The notes: generated by a model from the letters alone, not told the origin. Shown: positions 37,383-46,566, counted from the stretch's first letter. The stretch: 64,000 nucleotides of DNA from Marixanthomonas sp. SCSIO 43207 (GCF_019904255.1 NZ_CP063203.1:2428001-2492000); one strand, 5' to 3'. Program-made: numbers and translations.

Positions 37383-37913
37383 ATGAAAAGGATAATTTTA
37401 ATTATGGCATTAGCAGCATTCTCTTCTGCTTTTGCACAAGAAAATAAAAATAAGAAGACAGAAACCACAACTACCAAAACCTATGTAAAAGATAGCAAAG
37501 GAGTTGAAGTAGACACGAAAGAAGTAACAAAATCTGAAAATCAAGTTATTGCTTTAAACGATGAGTCTTCAGATAACACAAACTTTTCAACCGTTATGTT
37601 ACCATCTGAAATAGACTCAAACGTTAATTATACTAATAACGACAGAGAGTTTTCATTTCAAGCTCAGGATAAAGGTTATAAAATGATGGCTATTAAAGAT
37701 AATACTTCAAATGAGTTTGCAACCATACGTCCATCATCACAAAAAGGATATTATATCTATAGTGAAAATGGCGAAAATTCATTTGGTTACTTTAACCAAA
37801 ATGGAAATTTTGTAGTAGAACGTTATGATGAAGATAAAGACGCAATTGTAACGACCGTTTATAAACTAGAAGTTCAAAAACAGACTATGAAAAAGAAAAA
37901 TAAGATGAAATAA
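37383..37913 (+). CDS. Secreted protein of unknown function, paired with upstream gene
   Basis: A 176-residue protein with a signal peptide (MKRIILIMALAAFSSAFAQ). The mature start QENKNKKTETTTTKTYVKDSKG and VDTKEV match the module of the preceding gene. The C-terminal part (about 80-165) has repeating strand-like segments (GYYIYSENGENSFGYFNQNGNFVVERYDEDKD) that resemble a small beta-sheet domain. No family recognised. A strong terminator follows. Confidence 0.7.
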   Translation: MKRIILIMALAAFSSAFAQENKNKKTETTTTKTYVKDSKGVEVDTKEVTKSENQVIALNDESSDNTNFSTVMLPSEIDSNVNYTNNDREFSFQAQDKGYKMMAIKDNTSNEFATIRPSSQKGYYIYSENGENSFGYFNQNGNFVVERYDEDKDAIVTTVYKLEVQKQTMKKKNKMK

Positions 37914-37928
37914 TTCTTATTTATTTTC

Positions 37929-37966
37929 CCCACAAAAAAAAGCCGCGATTATCGCGGCTTTTTTAA
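37929..37966. terminator. Bidirectional terminator
   Basis: A near-perfect G+C-rich stem AGCCGCGAT...ATCGCGGCT flanked by A and T runs, between the secreted-protein gene and the convergent ferredoxin gene. Confidence 0.88.
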
Positions 37967-37975
37967 TTTGTAAAG

Positions 37976-38326
37976 TTACTCTTGATGCATAAAACTTTGT
38001 TTTGCCAGTAACTCTTCATCGCTTTCTACGTTATCGTCATCTGGCACACAACAATCAACTGGGCATACTGCAGCACATTGAGGTTCATCGTGAAAACCTT
38101 TACACTCAGTACATTTATCTGGCACAATATAGTAAAACTCATCACTTACAGGTTCTTGAGTTTCGTTTGCATCTACTTCTTTTCCGTTTGGTAACACAAC
38201 ATTACCATCTAGATCTGTACCATCTGCGTAGCGCCAGTCATCTGCTCCTTCATAAATAGCCGTATTTGGGCATTCAGGCTCACAAGCACCACAATTAATA
38301 CATTCATCTGTTATTATAATTGCCAT
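37976..38326 (-). CDS. Two-cluster [4Fe-4S] ferredoxin
   Basis: A 116-residue cytoplasmic electron carrier. The first cluster motif [12 protein letters not shown] is near the N-terminus and the second, [22 protein letters not shown], near the middle; both have the Cys spacing of bacterial 2[4Fe-4S] ferredoxins, the second with the longer loop. About 45 acidic residues separate them. I chose ATG 38326 (MAIIITDEC). It is divergent from acyl-CoA reductase with closely facing promoters. Confidence 0.9.
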   Translation of the reverse strand: MAIIITDECINCGACEPECPNTAIYEGADDWRYADGTDLDGNVVLPNGKEVDANETQEPVSDEFYYIVPDKCTECKGFHDEPQCAAVCPVDCCVPDDDNVESDEELLAKQSFMHQE

Positions 38327-38358
38327 CGGTTTTCTTTTTCTAACTTTGCACAAATTTA
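38320..38358. promoter_or_regulatory. Facing divergent promoters for ferredoxin and acyl-CoA reductase
   Basis: For the plus strand, TTG at 38320-38322, an 18-base spacer and TAACTTTG at 38341-38348. For the minus strand, TAAATTTG at 38358-38351. The two -7 elements are two bases apart, so both promoters cannot be occupied at once. Confidence 0.55.
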
Positions 38359-38387
38359 ATGCCTAAAAAGGGCAACTCCAAACAACT

Positions 38388-39449
38388 ATGCAATTACAAC
38401 AAAGAATTAACGCTTTTAGCACCCTAGGAAGGTTTCTTGAACAATTTTCTTCAGAAAATTCGGTACGAAATGATGACATTCCAAAAAATGATGAGTTTTT
38501 TTCTGAAATGTCACAAAAAATTCAAACTGCTAAACATCATAATGGTTGGTTTACCAAAGATAATATTCACTTTAGCTTTAAAAGTTGGTCACAAGCTCTA
38601 ACAGAAGCAAACATTAAAAAATGGGTTTCAAACTATTCTATCTCTGCCGTTGAACCAAAGACAGTAGCTGTGATTATGGCAGGAAATATACCATTGGTAG
38701 GGTTTCACGATTTTCTTTCTGTATTAATTACAGGCAATAAGGTTTTGGCAAAACTATCTTCAAACGACAAACAATTACTTCCATTTTTGTCAAAATATTT
38801 AATTGCCATAGAACCAGAATTTGAAGATTACATAGAGTTTTCAGAAGAAAAATTACCCAACTTTGATGCAGTAATTGCTACCGGAAGTGACAATACCGCT
38901 CGCTATTTTGATTATTATTTTGGTAAATACCCAAATATCATCCGAAAAAACAGAAATTCGGTTGCTGTATTAACCGGTACCGAAACTCAAGAAGATATGG
39001 AGCAATTGGCAGATGACATTTTTCGGTATTTTGGGTTAGGCTGCCGCAATGTTTCTAAGTTGTATGTTCCAAAAGGATATAACTTTGATACTTTTTTTAA
39101 AGGAATGTATTCTTGGAAACACGTTATAAATAATCATAAATACATCAATAATTATGATTATAACAAAGCTGTTTATTTAATGAGTGAGCTGCCATTACTA
39201 GACAATGAGTTTTTATTACTGAAAGAAGATTCTGGCTTCTCCTCTCCTATTTCGGTAGTTTTTTATGAAGTTTATGAAACGCTAGATGATGTAAAAAACA
39301 TAGTTAAAAATGAGTCTGCAAATATTCAAGCTGTTGTTTCAAATTCAGATAAAATAGAAGGTATTAATTTTGGTGAAGCGCAGTCACCAAACTTATGGGA
39401 TTATGCTGATGGTGTAGACACACTAGATTTTTTGTTAAAACTATCTTGA
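38388..39449 (+). CDS. Acyl-CoA reductase, LuxC-like
   Basis: A 353-residue NADPH-dependent reductase of the aldehyde-dehydrogenase superfamily. Cys219 in LGCRNVSK is the likely thioester-forming nucleophile; VIMAGNIPLVGFHDFL and IATGSDNTARYF are nucleotide-binding motifs typical of LuxC. It reduces fatty acyl-CoA or acyl-thioester to aldehyde. No luciferase genes occur here, so a role in aldehyde or wax-type lipid formation, or none known, is possible. Serine biosynthesis genes follow. Confidence 0.85.
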   Translation: MQLQQRINAFSTLGRFLEQFSSENSVRNDDIPKNDEFFSEMSQKIQTAKHHNGWFTKDNIHFSFKSWSQALTEANIKKWVSNYSISAVEPKTVAVIMAGNIPLVGFHDFLSVLITGNKVLAKLSSNDKQLLPFLSKYLIAIEPEFEDYIEFSEEKLPNFDAVIATGSDNTARYFDYYFGKYPNIIRKNRNSVAVLTGTETQEDMEQLADDIFRYFGLGCRNVSKLYVPKGYNFDTFFKGMYSWKHVINNHKYINNYDYNKAVYLMSELPLLDNEFLLLKEDSGFSSPISVVFYEVYETLDDVKNIVKNESANIQAVVSNSDKIEGINFGEAQSPNLWDYADGVDTLDFLLKLS

Positions 39450-39514
39450 TAAATTAATAGCAAATTAACCAACAATGCCTTCAGAATTAGCATCTTTGTA
39501 ATAAATTTTAAGGA

Positions 39515-40582
39515 ATGAAAAAACATAACTTTAGTGCCGGACCTTGTGTTTTGCCAAAATCGGTAATGCAAAAAGCTTCCGAAGCAATTTTAAATTTCAA
39601 TAATCTAGATTTATCTTTAATTGAAATTTCGCACCGTAGTAAAGACTTTGTAGCCGTTATGGAACGTGCGCAAGAATTGGCTCTTGAGCATCTTGGTTTA
39701 CAAAATAAGGGCTATAAAGCTCTTTTTCTTCAAGGTGGAGCAAGCATGGAATTTTTACGAGTAGCTTATAATGTTTTAGAAAAAAAAGCTGCTTACCTTA
39801 ATACCGGTACTTGGTCTACAAAAGCAATTAAGGAAGCAAAATTATTTGGAGAAATAGTTGAAGTAGCCTCTTCTAAAGACCAAAATTTCAATTATATACC
39901 AAAAAATTATTCTATTCCTTCAGATATTGATTACTTTCATTGCACTAGCAACAATACCATCTTTGGAACTCAAATGAAAAATTTTCCAAAAACTGATGCG
40001 CCAATTGTTTGTGATATGAGTAGTGATATTTTTTCAAGACAATTGGATTTTTCAAATTTCAGTATTATTTATGCCGGAGCTCAAAAAAATATGGGTCCGG
40101 CAGGAACTACTTTAATTGTTATAAAAGAGTCGGTTTTAGGTCAAGTTTCTAGGCAAATTCCTTCTTTAATGGATTACAAAATTCATATAGGCAAAGACAG
40201 TATGTTTAACACTCCGTCTGTTTTTGCAGTCTATGTTTCTATGCTAACTCTTGAATGGTTAAAAGAAAAAGGTGGAATTACAGAAATTGAAAAACTAAAC
40301 AACAAAAAAGCAGAATTAATCTATTCTGAAATAGACAGAAACCCTCTTTTTACCGGTTTTGTGGCAAATAAAGAAGATCGATCAACAATGAATGCAACAT
40401 TCAACTTAGTTGATGAAAGTTTAGCCAAAACATTCGACTCACTCTGGCAAGAAGCCGGAATTAACGGTTTAAATGGCCACCGAAGCGTTGGCGGTTATAG
40501 AGCTTCTATGTACAATGCCTTGGAGCTAGAAAGTGTTCAGGTATTAGTTGAAACAATGAAAGAATTAGAAAATAAAGCATAA
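39515..40582 (+). CDS. serC: Phosphoserine aminotransferase
   Basis: A 355-residue PLP enzyme (class V aminotransferase). The N-terminal HNFSAGPCVLPKSVM is the SerC signature, and the PLP Lys191 is in IYAGAQKNMGPAG. It turns 3-phosphohydroxypyruvate into phosphoserine with glutamate as donor, and takes part in pyridoxal synthesis. serA follows by 15 bases, so the two form an operon; serB is not here. Confidence 0.95.
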   Translation: MKKHNFSAGPCVLPKSVMQKASEAILNFNNLDLSLIEISHRSKDFVAVMERAQELALEHLGLQNKGYKALFLQGGASMEFLRVAYNVLEKKAAYLNTGTWSTKAIKEAKLFGEIVEVASSKDQNFNYIPKNYSIPSDIDYFHCTSNNTIFGTQMKNFPKTDAPIVCDMSSDIFSRQLDFSNFSIIYAGAQKNMGPAGTTLIVIKESVLGQVSRQIPSLMDYKIHIGKDSMFNTPSVFAVYVSMLTLEWLKEKGGITEIEKLNNKKAELIYSEIDRNPLFTGFVANKEDRSTMNATFNLVDESLAKTFDSLWQEAGINGLNGHRSVGGYRASMYNALELESVQVLVETMKELENKA

Positions 40583-40597
40583 AAAAATAAAAAATTG

Positions 40598-41557
40598 ATG
40601 AAAGTATTAGCAAACGACGGTATTTCAGCTAGCGGCGTAAAAGCATTAGAAAATGCAGGTTTTGAAGTAATTACAGTTAAAGTTGCTCAAGAACAACTTA
40701 TTAATTATATCAACAACAACACAATTGATGTGCTTTTAGTTCGCAGTGCGACAAAAGTGAGAAAAGATATAATTGACGCTTGTCCAAGTCTTAAAATCAT
40801 TGGTCGCGGTGGTGTAGGTATGGATAATATTGATGTAGCTTATGCTCGTAGCAAAGACATAAAGGTGATTAACACACCAGCTGCTTCTTCATCTTCTGTA
40901 GCCGAATTGGTTTTTGCTCATCTTTTTGGTGGTGTGAGACATCTTCATGATGCAAACAGAACTATGCCCCTTGAAGGCGACTCTCGATTTAAAGAATTAA
41001 AAAAGAACTATGCCGGCGGAAAAGAATTAAGAGGAAAAACTTTAGGTATCGTAGGTTTTGGACGTATAGGTCGTGAAGTAGCAAAAATCGCTTTAGGGTG
41101 CGGTATGAAAGTAATAGCAAGCGATAATAATGTAGGTGAAGCAGATATAACCCTTGACTTTTATGATGGACAAACTATCACCTTAAAAATTAAAACCGAA
41201 CCTGTTTCTGAATTAATCAAACACAGTGATTTTATAACATTACACGTACCAGCTCAAAAAAATTACCTAATTGGCGAATCTGAAATAAAACAGATGAAAG
41301 ACGGTGTTGCTATCATTAATGCTGCGAGAGGTGGTGTAATAGATGAAAAAGCATTAGTAGAAGCACTAGACAAAGGAAAAGTTTCTTTTGCAGCTTTAGA
41401 CACCTTTGAAGATGAACCCTCTCCGGCTATAAAAGTGCTTATGAATGGTAATATTTCTTTAAGTCCACACATAGGGGCTGCCACAGAAGAGGCTCAAGAT
41501 AGAATTGGAGTAGAACTTGCTGAGCAAATTGCATCCATCTTAAAACCGGTAAACTAA
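40598..41557 (+). CDS. serA: D-3-phosphoglycerate dehydrogenase
   Basis: A 319-residue NAD-dependent 2-hydroxyacid dehydrogenase. GKTLGIVGFGRIGREVAKIA is the dinucleotide-binding motif, HVPAQKNYLIGESEI and NAARGGVIDEKAL hold substrate-binding residues, and LSPHIGAATEEAQDRIG carries the catalytic His. It makes 3-phosphohydroxypyruvate for serine. The C-terminal ACT domain of the E. coli enzyme is absent, so serine feedback through ACT is not expected. ATG 40598 is used; 40595 is TTG. Confidence 0.92.
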   Translation: MKVLANDGISASGVKALENAGFEVITVKVAQEQLINYINNNTIDVLLVRSATKVRKDIIDACPSLKIIGRGGVGMDNIDVAYARSKDIKVINTPAASSSSVAELVFAHLFGGVRHLHDANRTMPLEGDSRFKELKKNYAGGKELRGKTLGIVGFGRIGREVAKIALGCGMKVIASDNNVGEADITLDFYDGQTITLKIKTEPVSELIKHSDFITLHVPAQKNYLIGESEIKQMKDGVAIINAARGGVIDEKALVEALDKGKVSFAALDTFEDEPSPAIKVLMNGNISLSPHIGAATEEAQDRIGVELAEQIASILKPVN

Positions 41558-41597
41558 GTTTTTTAAGTATATTTAAAAGAATTTTAATCTTATAAAA

Positions 41598-42242
41598 ATG
41601 GCAGGAATACTCGATTTATTAAATAGCGATACCGGTAAACAAATAATAAGCGGTATTAGTAACGAAACCAAACAACCCGCAGACAAAACAGCTTCTGTAC
41701 TATCAATGGGCTTACCTATCTTAATGGGAGCTATGAAACGTAATGCAAACTCTCAAGAAGGAGCAATGGGATTGATGAATGCATTAAGCAATAGTAAACA
41801 CGACGGTAATGTATTAGACAACCTTTCTGGTTTTTTTGGCGGCGGAGTTAATGAAGATAAAAAAATTGATGGCCTTGGTATTTTAGGGCACGTCTTAGGC
41901 GGTTCTCAAGACAACGTAGTGGGAGCACTTTCAAAAAAATCAGGAATTGATTCTAGTTCTGTGATGCAAATTTTACAGGTAGCTGCCCCTATTTTGCTAG
42001 GATATTTAGGAAAAGAAAAAAGACAACAAAACGTTGATTCGCAATCTGGTATTACCAGCCTTTTAGGAAATTTAATGGCTGGAAACACTCAAGAAGAACA
42101 ACAGAAAGAACAATCTTTAATTGAATCATTACTTGATGGTGATAACGACGGAAGTATTATTGATGATGTTGCCGGAATGGTATTGGGCGGAAGTAAAAAA
42201 GGAGGCCTAGGCGATATGCTTGGTGGTTTCTTCGGAAAATAA
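41598..42242 (+). CDS. DUF937-family protein
   Basis: A 214-residue soluble helical protein rich in Gly, Leu and Ser. The pattern AGILDLLNSDTGKQIISGISNETKQPADKTASVLSMGLPILMGAMKRN and the glycine-rich repeats (DGLGILGHVLGGSQDNVVGALSKKSGI) match the DUF937/YidB-like family of unknown function. It follows serA by 40 bases and is closed by a terminator. Whether it belongs to the ser operon in function is unknown. Confidence 0.82.
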   Translation: MAGILDLLNSDTGKQIISGISNETKQPADKTASVLSMGLPILMGAMKRNANSQEGAMGLMNALSNSKHDGNVLDNLSGFFGGGVNEDKKIDGLGILGHVLGGSQDNVVGALSKKSGIDSSSVMQILQVAAPILLGYLGKEKRQQNVDSQSGITSLLGNLMAGNTQEEQQKEQSLIESLLDGDNDGSIIDDVAGMVLGGSKKGGLGDMLGGFFGK

Positions 42243-42266
42243 TACCATACGTTCAAAAAAATATGT

Positions 42267-42299
42267 AAACCGCGTCTATTTCAATAAACGCGGTTTTTT
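42267..42299 (+). terminator. Terminator after the DUF937 gene
   Basis: Stem AAACCGCGT...ACGCGGTTT followed by T6, directly after the stop codon. It closes the serC-serA-DUF937 run. Confidence 0.85.
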
Positions 42300-42357
42300 G
42301 CTTTCTCAAATAAAACAAACTATTACAGACGATTTTTGTACCTTTATAAAAAGAATA

Positions 42358-42783
42358 ATGATGAAAAATTTACTTTTTTTAGTAGGTATAGCATTAGCAA
42401 TTTATAGTTGTGACGCCTCAAAATCTACCATGGGTGGTGATGTAGATTCAGGCACTGTAAGCAATGATACCATTCGTATAGCAAACGACAGTCTTGAGTA
42501 TGAAGTAATTATAATAGAACCAAGATTTAATACGTGGTTGTTACAACAGCCTCCAAGAGGTTTTTATGGATTAAATTATTTAGAAATTAAAAATCAATTG
42601 TTTGTTTCAGAGTACAATGCAAGAGCTCGCAACCCACAACAATTTTCTCCTACACTATATCCGCAAGAAATTAATTATGATTTTAATGTTGAGTATGGCT
42701 ATGAAGTAAACTATTTACTTTATAATTACTTTGTTTATTTTCAACAACAATACAATCAAAAATTACCAGGCGGAAGAGGATGA
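42358..42783 (+). CDS. Lipoprotein, possibly DUF6146 type
   Basis: A 141-residue protein from ATG 42358 (or ATG 42361) with a lipoprotein signal ending LAIYSC. The mature region has PRFNTWLLQQPPRGFYGLNYLEIKNQLF and VEYGYEVNYLLYNYFVYFQQQYNQKL, dense in aromatic residues. This resembles a conserved flavobacterial domain I recall as DUF6146, not checked. The stop codon overlaps the next start (ATGA), so the genes are coupled. Function unknown. Confidence 0.7.
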   Translation: MMKNLLFLVGIALAIYSCDASKSTMGGDVDSGTVSNDTIRIANDSLEYEVIIIEPRFNTWLLQQPPRGFYGLNYLEIKNQLFVSEYNARARNPQQFSPTLYPQEINYDFNVEYGYEVNYLLYNYFVYFQQQYNQKLPGGRG

Positions 42784-43079
42784 AAAAATTAAAACAAAGG
42801 TGGAATATCACTACCAATTGGCAACTAACTGTAATTTTAATTGTTTTTGCGATTACCGGAAGCACGTCAGCAAAACTTGCTGAACCATTAACCGACGCTA
42901 TTGGTATAACAAAAAATCACGGTTGGTATATTTATTGGCCTGTACGCATACTTATTATACTTCCGGCGTATCAAGTATTATTAGTTTTTTTTGGATGGCT
43001 TTTTGGAGAGTTTAAATTTTTCTGGGCTTTTGAAAAGAAAATGCTTCGTAGTATGGGACTTCGCTTTATCAAAGCGTAA
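42780..43079 (+). CDS. Small membrane protein, possibly DUF6787 type
   Basis: A 99-residue inner-membrane protein with two or three helices (LTVILIVFAITGSTSAKLAEPL, WYIYWPVRILIILPAYQVLLVFFGWLF) and a basic end (FEKKMLRSMGLRFIKA). I recall a similar conserved family called DUF6787. It is translationally coupled to the lipoprotein gene before it, so the two may act together at the envelope; that is inference. Confidence 0.7.
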   Translation: MKKLKQRWNITTNWQLTVILIVFAITGSTSAKLAEPLTDAIGITKNHGWYIYWPVRILIILPAYQVLLVFFGWLFGEFKFFWAFEKKMLRSMGLRFIKA

Positions 43080-43141
43080 ACATTCATATCATAAATTTAT
43101 CATAAAAGAAGGTTTTGGTTTTATATAGGGTAATTGTTTTT

Positions 43142-43149
43142 TATCTTTG
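43142..43149 (+). promoter_or_regulatory. Promoter -7 element (TATCTTTG) for the receptor operon
   Basis: TATCTTTG fits TAnnTTTG, 31 bases before ATG 43181. The TTG at 43115-43117 is 24 bases upstream, which is longer than usual. Confidence 0.5.
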
Positions 43150-43180
43150 CAAATTGAAGAAATCTTGATTGAAGAGACTT

Positions 43181-43513
43181 ATGTTTCTAAAAAATAAAAT
43201 TGCATACCTTATCGCCTCTACATTACTCGTAGCAGTTTTTTTGCTGCCGGTAACTGTGCAATTTTTACATTCTTTAGAAGGACATGAAAAAACAGTCTGT
43301 TCAGATTCTACTACCCATATTCATGAAGATGTTCCTGAGTGTCAAATTTGCCACTTTACCGTAACAACATTTAATTATGATGTAATTAGTTATCCAGATT
43401 TTAAAACAGCACCTATCGCTTTAAAAATCAAAAATGAAACTACTTCATCATTATTTCACGCTTTCACCAACACAAATTATCAGTTAAGAGCACCACCGCA
43501 TAGTTTTAGTTAA
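43181..43513 (+). CDS. Small Cys/His-containing membrane protein before a TonB receptor
   Basis: A 110-residue protein from ATG 43181 (the frame before it would need TTG 43169). One N-terminal membrane segment or signal anchor (AYLIASTLLVAVFLLPVTV) is followed by HSLEGHEKTVCSDSTTHIHE and VPECQICHF, with three Cys and several His as in metal-binding or transport-linked small proteins. It starts the run with the receptor, 35 bases before it. Metal handling is inferred from composition, not shown. Confidence 0.65.
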   Translation: MFLKNKIAYLIASTLLVAVFLLPVTVQFLHSLEGHEKTVCSDSTTHIHEDVPECQICHFTVTTFNYDVISYPDFKTAPIALKIKNETTSSLFHAFTNTNYQLRAPPHSFS

Positions 43514-43548
43514 TCCACAAAAACTATTTTTATTTTAATTAAAATGAT

Positions 43549-45948
43549 ATGCGTACGTATGCGTTGGTATTACTGCTATTAAGCAGTGTTACTCTTATTT
43601 CACAAACTTGTAATAATACACTTTCTGGTTCTGTAAAAGATATTCACGATAACTCTCCGTTAGTTGGAGCTACTTTAATTGTTGCAGGAACTGAGCAAGC
43701 TGTACAAACAGATCTAGATGGTATGTATTCCATTGAAGGGTTGTGTAATCAAAGTTATTCAATTCAAGTATCGCATCCTGAATGTAGTACTAAAGGATTT
43801 ACAGTTAAAGTTTTTGGTAACACGACTAGAAACTTTAAACTTGAGCATCATTTAGAAGAATTAAATCAAATAACTATTGATGGTAAAGCCTATAAAGACA
43901 AATCAAAAACTGTTCTGGAAAGTGAACTATCCACTGAAGAAATTGAAAGATTCAGTAGTGGTTCTTTAGGAGATGCTTTAAATAGTTTAAGCGGTGTTTC
44001 TTCGTTAAATACAGGAAGTACTGTAATCAAACCTTTAATTAATGGACTTCATAGTAGTCGTGTTGTTATTATCAATAACGGTGTACGGATGGAAGATCAA
44101 GAATGGGGTGCAGAACATGCTCCAAATGTAGACATTAATTCTGCTGGTAAATTAACGGTTATTAAAGGTGCTTCAGCTTTACAATATAGCGGTGACGCTG
44201 TGGGAGGAGTAATTATTTCAGAAGCAGCAAAAGTTCCTGTTAAAGATAGCTTGTACGGAAAAACCTTATTTACAGTTGCATCAAATGGTAGAGGAACTTC
44301 TACTTCGTCTCAACTTACCAAAAGTTATCAAAATGGATGGTACGGAACCATACAAGGTACTCTTAAGCGCTTTGGTGATTTTGAAGCTCCAGATTATGTG
44401 TTAAGTAACACAGGAATTTTTGAGCGTAATGTATCTGTTAACATTGGTCTCAATCGTTTTGATTATGGTATTGAAGGCTATTATTCTTTATTTAAAAATG
44501 AGATAGGAATTTTAAGGGCTTCGCATTTGGGTGGTGCAGAAGATCAAGCCACCGCTATAAATAGTGAACTTCCGTTAATAATAAGAGATTTTACTTATGA
44601 TATTGATGCTCCTAGACAAGATGTAACGCATCATCTTGCTCGTTTAAAAGCTTTTAAAAGATTTGAAAAACTAGGAAAACTTAGCTTTCAATATGATTTT
44701 CAAGCAAATCACAGACTGGAGTATGATATAAGACGTGGAGAAGATAAAAACAAAGCTTCGCTAGATCTACAACTCAATACACATACGTTAATGCTAGATC
44801 TAGAATCTAAAATCACAAGCTCTTTAGATCTTAAAACAGGAATATTGGCTAAATACCAAAATAATTTTGCAGACCCAAATACCGGTGTAAGACGTTTAAT
44901 TCCAGATTATGATAAATATGATTTTGGAGCGTATGTAATTGCCAATTATGAGGTAAATGATAATTGGTTATTAGAAGCAGGTGGTAGGTTTGATTATACC
45001 TATATGGATGTTTTTAAATTTTACAGAACATCTTTTTGGGAATCTCGTAATTATGACCAGATTTTTCCAGAAATAGTTATTGAAGAACTTGATAATCAAA
45101 TATTAACCAATCCTGAATTTAATTTTTATAATGTTTCAGGAACGGTTGGAACTACCTATTCATTTAACGATGATTACAGCTTGTATTTTAATTATTCACT
45201 AGCCTCTAGAGCACCCAATCCTTCAGAGTTATTTAGTGAAGGATTACACCATTCGGCATCGCGGATAGAACTTGGTGATTTACGTTTTAATTCTGAAATA
45301 GGAAATAAGTTTTCTCTGACCTTTCAAAGGAAAAACACCAACTTCAATTTTTCAATAAATCCATACATAAACATTATTAAAGATTTCATTGTAATTGAGC
45401 CAACTGGTGTACAACAAACTATAAGAGGTAATTTTCAAGTTTGGGAGTATAGGCAAACCAATGCAGAATTGCTAGGTGTAGATATTGACGCATCGTACGC
45501 ATTTGCTCAAAATTTCCGATTTGAGCATCAATTTTCATTAGTAAAAGGGTATGACAGAACTAAAGACGAACCTTTAATAAACATACCTGCGGTTAATACA
45601 AAAAACCGAATTGTATATCAGAACCCCAATTTTAAAAACCTAAGACTTTCACTTAAAAGTGAATATGTTTTTCGTCAAAATGAATTTCCAGATAATAACT
45701 TTGAAATATTAATTCCGCAAACTCAAACTAGAGAAGTTGTAGACGTAAGCACACCTCCTGACGCCTACCACCTACTCGACTTTGACTCAAGCATAGACTT
45801 TAACTTAAACACAAAATCAAAACTTACAGTAGGATTTGGCATTAAAAACGTATTTGACACTTCCTACCGTAATTACCTAAACCGTTTGCGCTATTATGCA
45901 GATGATCTAGGTAGAAACTTTTTACTTAATCTTAAAATCAATTATTAA
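43549..45948 (+). CDS. TonB-dependent outer-membrane receptor
   Basis: A 799-residue outer-membrane protein. Signal peptide (1-19), a carboxypeptidase-regulatory-like beta domain (about 22-95; SGSVKDIHDNSPLVGATLIVAG), plug (about 115-230; GVSSLNTGSTVIKPLINGLHSSRVVIINNGVRMEDQEWG) and a 22-strand barrel ending in a typical aromatic Y. It takes up a bound ligand using TonB energy. With the Cys/His protein before and the lipoprotein after it, a metal or metal-chelate ligand is plausible. No SusD partner is adjacent. Confidence 0.92.
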   Translation: MRTYALVLLLLSSVTLISQTCNNTLSGSVKDIHDNSPLVGATLIVAGTEQAVQTDLDGMYSIEGLCNQSYSIQVSHPECSTKGFTVKVFGNTTRNFKLEHHLEELNQITIDGKAYKDKSKTVLESELSTEEIERFSSGSLGDALNSLSGVSSLNTGSTVIKPLINGLHSSRVVIINNGVRMEDQEWGAEHAPNVDINSAGKLTVIKGASALQYSGDAVGGVIISEAAKVPVKDSLYGKTLFTVASNGRGTSTSSQLTKSYQNGWYGTIQGTLKRFGDFEAPDYVLSNTGIFERNVSVNIGLNRFDYGIEGYYSLFKNEIGILRASHLGGAEDQATAINSELPLIIRDFTYDIDAPRQDVTHHLARLKAFKRFEKLGKLSFQYDFQANHRLEYDIRRGEDKNKASLDLQLNTHTLMLDLESKITSSLDLKTGILAKYQNNFADPNTGVRRLIPDYDKYDFGAYVIANYEVNDNWLLEAGGRFDYTYMDVFKFYRTSFWESRNYDQIFPEIVIEELDNQILTNPEFNFYNVSGTVGTTYSFNDDYSLYFNYSLASRAPNPSELFSEGLHHSASRIELGDLRFNSEIGNKFSLTFQRKNTNFNFSINPYINIIKDFIVIEPTGVQQTIRGNFQVWEYRQTNAELLGVDIDASYAFAQNFRFEHQFSLVKGYDRTKDEPLINIPAVNTKNRIVYQNPNFKNLRLSLKSEYVFRQNEFPDNNFEILIPQTQTREVVDVSTPPDAYHLLDFDSSIDFNLNTKSKLTVGFGIKNVFDTSYRNYLNRLRYYADDLGRNFLLNLKINY

Positions 45949-45965
45949 TTACTAAAACAAAAAAA

Positions 45966-46523
45966 ATGAAAAATTTAAAATCATTAAGTATACTATTATT
46001 TGCTTCGTTACTATTTGTAGCTTGTTCAAACGATGATGAAAATCCAGAGCCGGTAAACGAAGAAGAAGTAATAACAACAATGACTGTAACGCTTCTACCT
46101 AATGGTGGAGGAACGCCAGTAACGTTACAAACGAGAGATCTAGATGGTGACGGCCCTAATGCTCCAACTGTTACTGTATCGGGTAATTTAACTGCAGGTG
46201 CTACATATAACGGTAGTATTGTTTTGTTAAATGAAACTGAAGACCCTGCAGAAAACATTACAGAAGAAGTTCAAGAAGAAGCGGAAGAGCACCAATTCTT
46301 TTATTCTGTTGCTGGAGGTTTAAACGCAACAACAGAATATGCAAACTTTGATGGTGACGGTAACCCACTTGGTACAGAGTTTATTTTAAGTACAGGTGAT
46401 GCTAGCAACGGATCAATGACTTTTACTTTACGTCACGAACCTAAAAAACCAAATGATGGATCTTTAGGTGATGCTGGTGGAGAAACAGACATTCAAGCAA
46501 CTTTTAATTTAACTATAGAGTAA
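45966..46523 (+). CDS. Lipoprotein, partner of the TonB receptor
   Basis: A 185-residue lipoprotein with lipobox LLFVACSND. The mature part starts with an acidic linker (NDDENPEPVNEEEVI), then a beta-rich domain with MTVTLLPNGGGTPVTLQTRDLDGDGPNAPTV and acidic loops (DDPAENITEEVQEEAEEHQFF). It resembles proteins that databases call type 1 periplasmic-binding-fold superfamily, from memory. It lies 18 bases after the receptor and ends the run, so a role in presenting or binding the receptor's ligand is likely. Confidence 0.72.
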   Translation: MKNLKSLSILLFASLLFVACSNDDENPEPVNEEEVITTMTVTLLPNGGGTPVTLQTRDLDGDGPNAPTVTVSGNLTAGATYNGSIVLLNETEDPAENITEEVQEEAEEHQFFYSVAGGLNATTEYANFDGDGNPLGTEFILSTGDASNGSMTFTLRHEPKKPNDGSLGDAGGETDIQATFNLTIE

Positions 46524-46566
46524 TTTTAAAGAGTTCTCTAGTTAAGCTTTTACTATTTTTAGTAAA

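Noticed and set aside
40598-41557. serA as truncated because it lacks an ACT domain
   Set aside because: Short SerA forms without ACT are common, and the conserved C-terminal His motif and the stop codon are in normal positions.
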